Source of the DNA: a virus
IMG/VR virus record: IMGVR_UViG_3300025647_000020
Span: 1 to 64,000 of that record
Direction: 5' to 3' (one strand)
DNA: 64,000 nucleotides
A program made the position numbers and the translations under genes. Positions 44,759-51,368 of the stretch are shown here, piece by piece. The notes under the pieces are model-generated. The model saw only the letters and a list, made by a program, of their open reading frames with translations, had not been told where the DNA came from and did not search any database. Position 1 is the first letter of the stretch; each line of letters begins with the position of its first letter.

Positions 44759-45238
44759 ATGATAGAATTATTAGAAGATGGCAATGATGTCAAAAAATTA
44801 GTTGATGATTTTTTTGACCGCACAGGAAATGACAACTATATGTCATATCACGTTTTTTCATTTGAAATGAGGTTCAATAAACAACGAGATATTGGAAAAG
44901 TGGTTGTCTTAAAAGAAGATGAAAAAGAAATTCTTATTGCTGAAGGTATTAAAGAACCTGTCGATGTAAGAATCTTTTTTGATAGCAATGCTATAGATGA
45001 ATTACGATCCATGTCTATAAATGAAGGTGATCCTAACCTACCTAAATTGGCTGTTGACCGTATATTGGAGGGGATTTGGTATGATCAAGAAAAAGATAAG
45101 GTCATGTACGATAAACCAACAGTACAAGAATATACTGGCATATTAACATCATATGATCCTGTTGTAGTAACAGAAGTCTATAGAGCTGCTATTGATCAAA
45201 TAGAGCAAAAGAGAAAAGAACAAAAAAATGGGGGTTAA
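44759..45238 (+). CDS. Hypothetical protein, 159 aa, early-type promoter
   Basis: No family recognised. An acidic soluble protein (MIELLEDGNDVKKLVDDFFD) with a mixed alpha/beta middle and a Lys/Glu-rich C-terminus. It has its own strong host-type promoter 25 bp upstream, which suggests early expression, so a host-takeover or regulatory role is possible but unproven. Its last 4 bases overlap the convergent 45-aa gene. Confidence 0.5.
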   Translation: MIELLEDGNDVKKLVDDFFDRTGNDNYMSYHVFSFEMRFNKQRDIGKVVVLKEDEKEILIAEGIKEPVDVRIFFDSNAIDELRSMSINEGDPNLPKLAVDRILEGIWYDQEKDKVMYDKPTVQEYTGILTSYDPVVVTEVYRAAIDQIEQKRKEQKNGG

Positions 45239-45372
45239 CGAGTAATACCCATAACTTTTTTTATCGCAGCAATTTTTTCTTCTGTTGTTAAAGGCTGCTG
45301 TCTAACAATATTATTAAAAGTTGCTGCGGTATTAGTTGCAGTATTTCTTGAACCTCTTGTACAATTACACAT
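45235..45372 (-). CDS. Small Cys-containing protein, 45 aa
   Basis: The chosen ATG (45372) gives MCNCTRGSRNTATNTAATFN, then an ordered helical C-terminus (EEKIAAIKKVMGITR). A longer frame upstream exists but would run into the opposite gene. A C-x-C at the very start is reminiscent of small phage proteins with metal-binding ends. The start codon is 1 base away from the divergent amidase start (CAT-T-ATG), so each gene's promoter must lie inside the other. Function unknown. Confidence 0.45.
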   Translation of the reverse strand: MCNCTRGSRNTATNTAATFNNIVRQQPLTTEEKIAAIKKVMGITR

Positions 45373-45373
45373 T

Positions 45374-46231
45374 ATGAAAATCGTTTTAAATAAATATTTA
45401 AATAAAATAAAATTTATCATAAAAAACGATAAAGTATTGTTTTTTCAGATAGTATTATTATTGTTATTATTATTAGTTATTTATCGTGGATTTCATCACT
45501 TACCTGATAAAACAGAAATAAATGAAATTCTCATGAATAGTAAACAAAAAAACCTGTATATTATTGATGTTGGACATGGATATACAGGTGAATGTAAGGG
45601 TAATCATGTAAAATTGGAGGATGGTAGTTGTTTTTACGAATATCAATATTGCTATGATCTTTATAAAAAGATAGACATTATGTTAAAAAAATCTAATATT
45701 TTTTCCATTTTATTAGATACTAATGTTTTAGTGCAAAACATGCCTATTAATACAAGAGTAAGAGAGGTTAATAATATAGTAAGAAAAGTTAATAGAGCAA
45801 ATATTACAACATTAGTGATTAGCTTACATGCAAATTATACTAGTAAAAACCCTGATGCAACAGGAGTTGAAGTTTATATAAACTTAGAAAAGCAAAAAAA
45901 TATTTTAGATGCAAGTTTATATAATGAAGCAATGACAAATGCAGCCATACTTTTTGCTAATAACCTAGCTCATTATAGTGGACTACCATTAAGAAAGTCT
46001 AGGGGTAAGGAATATAAATTATCAGAATTAAGGCCAGAAGATTGCGGCATTTTAAAAAGAACAAAGTGCTATGCGATTTTAACAGAAAACGGTTTTTTCT
46101 CCAATGAGAAAGAAAGAAATAAAATGCAAACCGATAAATTTAAAACAAATATTGCGTATGCACATTATGCCAGTATATGTGAAATAGAGGGAATTATCCC
46201 TTATCCTATAAATATTTTTTATGAACAATAA
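45374..46231 (+). CDS. Membrane-anchored N-acetylmuramoyl-L-alanine amidase (endolysin)
   Basis: 285 residues. An uncleaved membrane segment at about 21-38 (VLFFQIVLLLLLLLVIYRGF) places the enzyme on the outer side of the inner membrane, like a signal-anchor lysin. The catalytic domain is an Amidase_3 zinc enzyme: IIDVGHGY gives the first zinc His (68), Glu 79 (FYEYQYC region) the second ligand, VISLHANY the third ligand (His 142), and ILTENGFFSN the catalytic Glu (228). It cleaves the amide between MurNAc and L-Ala in peptidoglycan. It overlaps the MazG-like gene by 11 bases. Host lysis at the end of infection is the likely role; the signal anchor would allow delayed activation. Confidence 0.85.
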   Translation: MKIVLNKYLNKIKFIIKNDKVLFFQIVLLLLLLLVIYRGFHHLPDKTEINEILMNSKQKNLYIIDVGHGYTGECKGNHVKLEDGSCFYEYQYCYDLYKKIDIMLKKSNIFSILLDTNVLVQNMPINTRVREVNNIVRKVNRANITTLVISLHANYTSKNPDATGVEVYINLEKQKNILDASLYNEAMTNAAILFANNLAHYSGLPLRKSRGKEYKLSELRPEDCGILKRTKCYAILTENGFFSNEKERNKMQTDKFKTNIAYAHYASICEIEGIIPYPINIFYEQ

Positions 46232-46685
46232 CTTAAAAAAAGTAGAAGAATTTCAATTATTCTTTGGTAAACCAGTAAGAAAAAAACCTACATTAATTTC
46301 AAAACCAGAATTTGAGTTGAGGGTTAAACTTCTAAAAGAAGAATTACAAGAATTAGAAGATGCTTATGAAGCAAATGATTTAATAGAAATTGCGGATGCG
46401 CTTATTGATATTGAATATATTTTGCATGGTACAACATTAGAAATGGGGTTTGGTGATTATAATGAAATTCTGTTTGATGAAGTACATTCTTCTAATATGA
46501 GTAAAGCCTGTGATACGTTAGATGAGGCTAACTTATCTATTTTGTCTTATAAGCAAAAAGGAGTAGAAACCTATTCCTTATATAAGGAAGAGTATGGCAA
46601 ATATTTGATTTTGCGTAGTGAAGATAATAAAATTTTAAAATCAATAAATTACAACGAAGCTAACTTAACTAATTTTTTTAACTAA
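46221..46685 (+). CDS. MazG-like nucleotide pyrophosphohydrolase
   Basis: 154 residues. KLLKEELQELEDAYEANDLI then EIADALIDIEYI gives the E-E-x-x-E and E-x-x-D metal sites of the all-alpha NTP pyrophosphatase (MazG/phosphoribosyl-ATP-like) superfamily. Such enzymes hydrolyse NTPs to NMPs; in phages they are thought to adjust nucleotide or alarmone levels. The C-terminal part (KGVETYSLYKEEYGKYLILR) is an added small domain. It overlaps the amidase by 11 bases. Substrate not known. Confidence 0.75.
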   Translation: MNNNLKKVEEFQLFFGKPVRKKPTLISKPEFELRVKLLKEELQELEDAYEANDLIEIADALIDIEYILHGTTLEMGFGDYNEILFDEVHSSNMSKACDTLDEANLSILSYKQKGVETYSLYKEEYGKYLILRSEDNKILKSINYNEANLTNFFN

Positions 46686-46707
46686 ATTAATCAAAACTTT
46701 AATTTTT

Positions 46708-48825
46708 ATGAACAAACTTAATTTAAATGATGGTTCTTTCTTATACCAAATGACTAGTGAGTTAAATACTCAGGTTGTTAAAGAAGAAAAACAAAAACAT
46801 TATTGCATTGCAATAGATGTTAGTGGGTCGATGCATTATTCGCTTGAATCTATTCGAGAACATTTAGGAAATCAGATTGCAACGTCATTGGCTGAAAATG
46901 ATTTGTTGTCTATTATCTATTATTCTTCTAATGGTGATTTTGGACTTATCTTAGACCGTTTTATCTATAAGGGGATAGATTCTCTTATGTCGGCTAAAAA
47001 TGCCGTCAAAATGCTTAAATCACGTAATTTAACTGGCTTTTGTGATCCTTTGAAATTGGCAAAGAAAACTTTTACTCAATCTGAAACCAATATTTTTATT
47101 TTCATGAGTGACGGGTATGAAAATCAGAATTCAATTACCTCAGTATTGAATGCAACATCTGATTTAGCATCTGTTGTTGATTATGGTATTGTTATTGAGT
47201 ATGGAGATTACGCTAACCACGATTTGTTGCTAAAGATGGGTGATATTTTAGGAACAACAATATATGCAAAAAATGTTCAGACCTATAATATTCAACTAGA
47301 CACCATTGTTAAAGGAACATATTCTTCTAATACTATTAAAATTCCTAGTACAGATATTGAGCAAATTTTCTTTGTACAGGATGGATTAACAGTTGTTCCT
47401 AAGTTGGTAGATAACGAGTATATTATTCCTATTGACTTGGTGTATTATGTTGTTTCATTTAATTCTAATTATGTACCAGCAAAAGAGATAAGTCAACTAA
47501 ATCAAGGGTTACTGGGATTATGTTACATCAATGAATCTAAGCCTAGTAAAGTATGGGAATATTTGGGACAATTGGGTAGTATATCATTAATTGACCAATA
47601 TTCTGGGGCCATTGGCAATCAAAAATTAAATGAGTTTCAACAAAAACTTCTTTCTTATATTGTAGCTGAAACAGAACTATTTGAAGGCGGGTTTGACTTA
47701 AATTATTTACCACCATCTAATGAATTCAATCTTATTGATTTGTTACAATTATTGAGTGAAGATGAAGAAACAAAAGTTTACACAAGAGATGATCGTTTTA
47801 ACTATAGTAAGATTGGTTCATCTAAGGTTCAAACATCAACATTAGATGAAGAGAATCCTTATAAGTTGGATTATGAATATGTTGACCTCATTGAAAAAGG
47901 TAATCCCTTGGAATTAGTATATAACTCATCTCGTGCAAACATTTCATTTCAAGTTAATCATAAAGTTAGTGTTGATCTAACACCTGTTATTAATGCTAAA
48001 AAATTAGTAGGGTTGCCTGAAAAAGTGGAAACAATTATTTTTAGAAATTATACTATTGTAGCTGATTTAATTTTAAATCTAAAACAAATGGTTGTAACTA
48101 CATCTGAAGAAACACTAAAAATCATTCCTACTGATTTGTATGAAATTGTTAATGGTAGAGTAGTTTTGTTTTTAGATAAGTTATCGCTTACCAATCGTGA
48201 TATGATTGCTAGTGTTGACATGGAAGCATTTGCAGAACAAGTCTTGGATGATAAAATGTTAGCTTATCGCCAACGTGTTTTTAATTCACTATCAAAAGAA
48301 AATGAAGTAAAATCATATTCTAATCCTTTTGTTGAAAAATATGGTGAAGAAGTGGCAAATCAATTATCAGAACTTGGAATTGGTAATAATGGTTTTTCTC
48401 CTAAAGTAGTTAGTGTGAGCGGTCAAGATATGTACTATGCTCCTGAAATTACTACTAAGGTAGCTGGGATACAATCAGTCCCAAGTTTGGATAATGTGAT
48501 TAAAAAAGTAAATGAAAAAGGAGAAGCAAAATTAACTCCGGGTGAAACAATTCTTTATGGAATTTATAAAGAATACCTAACATTTATCTCTATGCCACAT
48601 TATGTTAATTCTGCTGATCAAAAAGCATTATTAATCAGTTATTTGGAAACAGAACAAAAGTCTATCCGAAAAGTAAAGCGTAATATCCTTTATAATTTAT
48701 CAAAATCAATTTTCGTAGCTTTGCTGAGTAAACAAAAAATTGACAATGATCAGTATGAAGTAACAAAGGAAAATAATAAATTTTCTATCACAATTGACCA
48801 AAAGGTTAAAGAAGTGCTTATTTAA
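46708..48825 (+). CDS. von Willebrand factor A domain protein, 705 aa
   Basis: The VWA domain is at about residues 30-210: CIAIDVSGSMHYS provides the D-x-S-x-S metal-ion-dependent adhesion site (D37, S39, S41), RNLTGFCDPL the Thr, and FIFMSDGYENQ the acidic residue. The remaining about 490 residues are mostly beta and not assigned. No signal peptide or membrane span, so the protein is probably cytoplasmic. VWA proteins often work with AAA+ ATPases (family knowledge); a ClpB-like AAA+ protein lies at 51339-53327, so an ATPase/VWA pair is one idea. It is followed by a bidirectional terminator. Confidence 0.75.
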   Translation: MNKLNLNDGSFLYQMTSELNTQVVKEEKQKHYCIAIDVSGSMHYSLESIREHLGNQIATSLAENDLLSIIYYSSNGDFGLILDRFIYKGIDSLMSAKNAVKMLKSRNLTGFCDPLKLAKKTFTQSETNIFIFMSDGYENQNSITSVLNATSDLASVVDYGIVIEYGDYANHDLLLKMGDILGTTIYAKNVQTYNIQLDTIVKGTYSSNTIKIPSTDIEQIFFVQDGLTVVPKLVDNEYIIPIDLVYYVVSFNSNYVPAKEISQLNQGLLGLCYINESKPSKVWEYLGQLGSISLIDQYSGAIGNQKLNEFQQKLLSYIVAETELFEGGFDLNYLPPSNEFNLIDLLQLLSEDEETKVYTRDDRFNYSKIGSSKVQTSTLDEENPYKLDYEYVDLIEKGNPLELVYNSSRANISFQVNHKVSVDLTPVINAKKLVGLPEKVETIIFRNYTIVADLILNLKQMVVTTSEETLKIIPTDLYEIVNGRVVLFLDKLSLTNRDMIASVDMEAFAEQVLDDKMLAYRQRVFNSLSKENEVKSYSNPFVEKYGEEVANQLSELGIGNNGFSPKVVSVSGQDMYYAPEITTKVAGIQSVPSLDNVIKKVNEKGEAKLTPGETILYGIYKEYLTFISMPHYVNSADQKALLISYLETEQKSIRKVKRNILYNLSKSIFVALLSKQKIDNDQYEVTKENNKFSITIDQKVKEVLI

Positions 48826-48835
48826 TATTACGTTG

Positions 48836-48875
48836 GGGGGAAAGAAGCTATTATTGTTCTTTCCCCCATATTTTA
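48836..48875. terminator. Bidirectional terminator between convergent genes
   Basis: GGGGGAAAGAA (48836-48846) pairs perfectly with TTCTTTCCCCC (48857-48867): an 11-bp GC-rich stem with a 10-base loop, followed on the plus strand by ATATTTT. It sits between the VWA gene (+) and the tail tube gene (-). On the minus strand only a short T-tract follows the stem. Confidence 0.85.
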
Positions 48876-49364
48876 ATAGAGTAATATACAACGCTGTGGT
48901 TGTATAGTAAAACTAAGTTCTATTACACCTTCTCCTTCCATCTCATAGTCACCAAAACTGATTTCATCTACAAGAATACAATTCTCATATCTCCATACTG
49001 ATATAGCAGTACCTGCGGGATCGAGAATTTCAAAATCAATATCTTTAGCATATCCAACTGCATAACCTGATCGACCTGTTACAGCTTCATGGTGTAATCT
49101 TTGCCATTCTATTAGTGCCTGAGTAGTAGATGGTGCAATAAAGTCACGAGTAACCACTGACAGTGAACCCCAAACACTTTTACCAATAACATAAGTCTCA
49201 GTATTTAAGTACCCCATTACCACTTTATTATTTGTAACTTTAGGGGCTTGAAAACTTTTTATCATAAAAGGCAATATTCCTATATCATTAGGAAATCTAG
49301 CTACAAATCTATGCTTTTGTTTTGGTTCAGCTTGTATAGGGGCTTGAAATAGTAAATCAGCCAT
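48873..49364 (-). CDS. Tail tube protein, gp19-like
   Basis: 163 residues, the same length as T4 gp19. The N-terminus (RFVARFPNDIGILPFMIKSF) is the typical f-----g-------v-s---p--t-e opening of gp19-type tube proteins. VIGKSVWGSLSVVTRDFIAP and LIEWQRLHHEAVTGRSGYAV correspond to the conserved w---h-----g--g-a---k region, followed by ISFGDYEMEGEGVIELSFTI and a short end. It forms the hexameric inner tube through which DNA passes. A late promoter motif lies 13 bp upstream (49378-49387). It ends at the bidirectional terminator. Confidence 0.85.
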   Translation of the reverse strand: MADLLFQAPIQAEPKQKHRFVARFPNDIGILPFMIKSFQAPKVTNNKVVMGYLNTETYVIGKSVWGSLSVVTRDFIAPSTTQALIEWQRLHHEAVTGRSGYAVGYAKDIDFEILDPAGTAISVWRYENCILVDEISFGDYEMEGEGVIELSFTIQPQRCILLY

Positions 49365-49377
49365 ATATTATTTTTTA

Positions 49378-49387
49378 TATAAATAGT
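49378..49387 (-). promoter_or_regulatory. Putative phage late promoter of the tail tube gene (minus)
   Basis: The minus strand reads AACTATTTATATAAAA, 13 bp upstream of the ATG at 49364. The best-supported case, since the gene is clearly structural and transcribed from its own promoter. Confidence 0.7.
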
Positions 49388-49396
49388 TATTATTAA

Positions 49397-50245
49397 TTAT
49401 TTTGTATATTGGAATTTCATATATTTTTTAAAAATTTCTTCAAAGGCATCACTATCTAAAATTTTATAAACATGTATTCCAAACTTCTTTAGTTTAGTAT
49501 CTGTAAATTTTAATTGATATAAGGCTCTTCCCATGTGGGGTATCATTATTTCTGCACTAACATCAATGGCCTCATTTAAAGAAACTCCGTTCTTTAATAC
49601 TTTAGTAAGAATAGTAATATCTGCATCTTCTATTTGAGATTTAAGCTCTCTTTTTAATTTAGTTGTTATTAATGGAAAATAATCTAATATGCCATCCATT
49701 AATTCATATCTTGCTCGTTGTTCTTTGTTACCTTTAGCTCGTAACCAATTAATTCCTTTTTTTACCTGTTTTATTTGATCTTTAGTTTTATTACCATAGC
49801 TTTTTTCATTTATTGTTGCTAAATCTAAAATTTCAGGGATTTCATTAACCATGAAAAATTGCATATTATTAATAATGTCTGCCTTAACTTTAGGTTGAGA
49901 CAAATATTTTTCAATGGCTCCTTGGTAAGCAATATCTATTTTTTTCTCCCCACTAATATTTTTAAAAAAAGAAGGTTGAGAAGCATATATGTAATAATCT
50001 ATAAATAATCTTGCGAAAAGTTTATAAAAATCTTGTGTTTTACCATTCTCATAATCATTTAATACTTGTAATAAGCTTATTCTACTTGCTAAGGTAGGCA
50101 TTTTTTTCTTTATATAATTTGAGAAATCACCACCAAAGATTTCCGCAATTTTTTTTATTATGTTTTTATTTAAATTACGCTGTTCGCTTGTAGATAATCT
50201 ATCCATCAATGAATCTATAATTCCAGCTTCTACTAATATTTGCAT
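49397..50245 (-). CDS. Hypothetical helical protein, 282 aa, near tail genes
   Basis: No family recognised. Mostly helical and basic (Lys/Ile/Leu rich), beginning MQILVEAGIIDSLMDRLSTS and ending KILDSDAFEEIFKKYMKFQY. It follows the 113-aa gene by 1 base and precedes the tail tube gene by 32 bases on the same strand. The first about 12 residues resemble the leader-like N-termini (MDFYIRQ, MNFFIRQ) of neighbouring late proteins only loosely. A tail or head-assembly role is inferred from position. Confidence 0.5.
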   Translation of the reverse strand: MQILVEAGIIDSLMDRLSTSEQRNLNKNIIKKIAEIFGGDFSNYIKKKMPTLASRISLLQVLNDYENGKTQDFYKLFARLFIDYYIYASQPSFFKNISGEKKIDIAYQGAIEKYLSQPKVKADIINNMQFFMVNEIPEILDLATINEKSYGNKTKDQIKQVKKGINWLRAKGNKEQRARYELMDGILDYFPLITTKLKRELKSQIEDADITILTKVLKNGVSLNEAIDVSAEIMIPHMGRALYQLKFTDTKLKKFGIHVYKILDSDAFEEIFKKYMKFQYTK

Positions 50246-50246
50246 T

Positions 50247-50588
50247 TTATTGTATAACGTTTATGATAATTTCTTCTTTTAAAGGTAAAATATATTGACC
50301 TTCTTCATTTATGATAATAATTTTCATTCGATATTTCCCTATTTTTTTTGTTAGTATTAATGGAATTTTGTAACTAAGAAAAAACTTATCTGGGCAATCA
50401 TTACAATTAGGTACTTCTATTAATTTGACCTTTCCACATTTAACCAATGTTTTACAATTATCATATGTTTTAATTATAGATGATATTTCAGATGCTTTTA
50501 AAATATTTAAATAATCATTTTCGGTATATCTATTGAATACCAATTGCATATGAGGTAAATCACTATTTTGTCGTATGTAGAAATCCAC
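50247..50588 (-). CDS. Hypothetical protein, 113 aa, GTG start, tail region
   Basis: No family recognised. The start codon is GTG (50588), giving MDFYIRQNSDLPHMQLVFNR; a later ATG would drop the conserved-looking N-terminus. The protein is beta-rich with Cys (TLVKCGKVKLIEVPNCNDC) and ends in a Glu/Lys-rich strand. A late promoter motif ends just 6 bp upstream, so a leaderless or nearly leaderless mRNA is possible. Next gene on the strand starts 1 base after its stop. Tail-region role inferred. Confidence 0.5.
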   Translation of the reverse strand: MDFYIRQNSDLPHMQLVFNRYTENDYLNILKASEISSIIKTYDNCKTLVKCGKVKLIEVPNCNDCPDKFFLSYKIPLILTKKIGKYRMKIIIINEEGQYILPLKEEIIINVIQ

Positions 50589-50594
50589 TTTTTA

Positions 50595-50604
50595 TATAAA
50601 TAGT
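50595..50604 (-). promoter_or_regulatory. Putative phage late promoter (minus), very close to the start
   Basis: The minus strand reads AACTATTTATATAAAA, ending 6 bp before the GTG at 50588. A divergent partner on the plus strand lies at 50639-50647. Confidence 0.6.
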
Positions 50605-50638
50605 TTTATATATTTTTATAACAACAATTTTTCATTAT

Positions 50639-50647
50639 CTATTTATA
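50639..50647 (+). promoter_or_regulatory. Putative phage late promoter (plus), divergent pair
   Basis: ATCTATTTATATGTAAAG lies 7 bp upstream of the ATG at 50655. With the opposite motif at 50595-50604 it forms a divergent late promoter pair in a 66-bp gap. Confidence 0.6.
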
Positions 50648-50654
50648 TGTAAAG

Positions 50655-51347
50655 ATGTATAGGATTAATAAGAAAAAGTTGGCTGCTGCACTAAATGAAG
50701 CAGTATTACTTCAGAAAAAAAACTATAAAAATTTAACATTTGTTGATGAGATTTTTAATTCATTTGATATACATATAGATAACATCAAGCATATTATTAG
50801 AGAGAGAAGTACAAACAATGCTAAAAGATTATATACATACCTTTTAGAAGAATGTAATTGTAGCAGCAGATATGATGATGTTGCACCTAAGTTAAATTAT
50901 CCACCTGAGGAAACTATGCTATATGATGATGATGTCAATGAACAATATGGAGATGAGTATTATGATGATGATTATAGCTCGGTAGACGATAATATAGAAA
51001 AAACAAGGGATGTTTTTCGTATTATTTATGACAGAGAACCAACAGATGAAGAGTTAGAAGATTTTATGGATAGTGATATATTCCACGATTATATCAGAAG
51101 TGAAGAAGAATCAAGGGGAGATGCCCAGCATGATTTTAATCGAGATATGGCCTTAGGAGAATCAAGTGATGAAGAAGATCAAACACCAAGTTTTTGGGCA
51201 GCATATAATGAATCTGTTAAAAAAATGAAAATAGCTAGAAAAAAACTTAGTGAATCTGACGTATTAAAAATTAAGTCAGAAGGTTATGACGTTAAAGCTT
51301 TCGTGAATGAAGATGATATGATGGAATATGTTAAATCCCTAAAATAG
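50655..51347 (+). CDS. Hypothetical acidic protein, 230 aa, late
   Basis: No family recognised. The N-terminus is basic (MYRINKKKLAAALNEAVLLQ), followed by an acidic middle (YDDDVNEQYGDEYYDDDYSS) and a helical, mixed-charge C-terminus (YVKSLK at the end). The layout, basic end and acidic middle, suits a scaffold, core or structural-accessory protein, but this is a guess. It is the plus partner of a divergent late promoter and ends within a hairpin shared with the convergent AAA+ gene. Confidence 0.5.
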   Translation: MYRINKKKLAAALNEAVLLQKKNYKNLTFVDEIFNSFDIHIDNIKHIIRERSTNNAKRLYTYLLEECNCSSRYDDVAPKLNYPPEETMLYDDDVNEQYGDEYYDDDYSSVDDNIEKTRDVFRIIYDREPTDEELEDFMDSDIFHDYIRSEEESRGDAQHDFNRDMALGESSDEEDQTPSFWAAYNESVKKMKIARKKLSESDVLKIKSEGYDVKAFVNEDDMMEYVKSLK

Positions 51348-51368
51348 GGATTTAACATATAATTTTTT
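51326..51368. terminator. Hairpin across the overlapping gene ends
   Basis: A perfect 16-bp stem with a 3-base loop: ATATGTTAAATCCCTA (51326-51341), AAA, TAGGGATTTAACATAT (51345-51360), then AATTTTTT on the plus strand. The plus gene stops at 51347 and the minus gene at 51339, both inside the hairpin. It looks like an intrinsic terminator for the plus gene; on the minus side no T-run follows. Confidence 0.75.
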
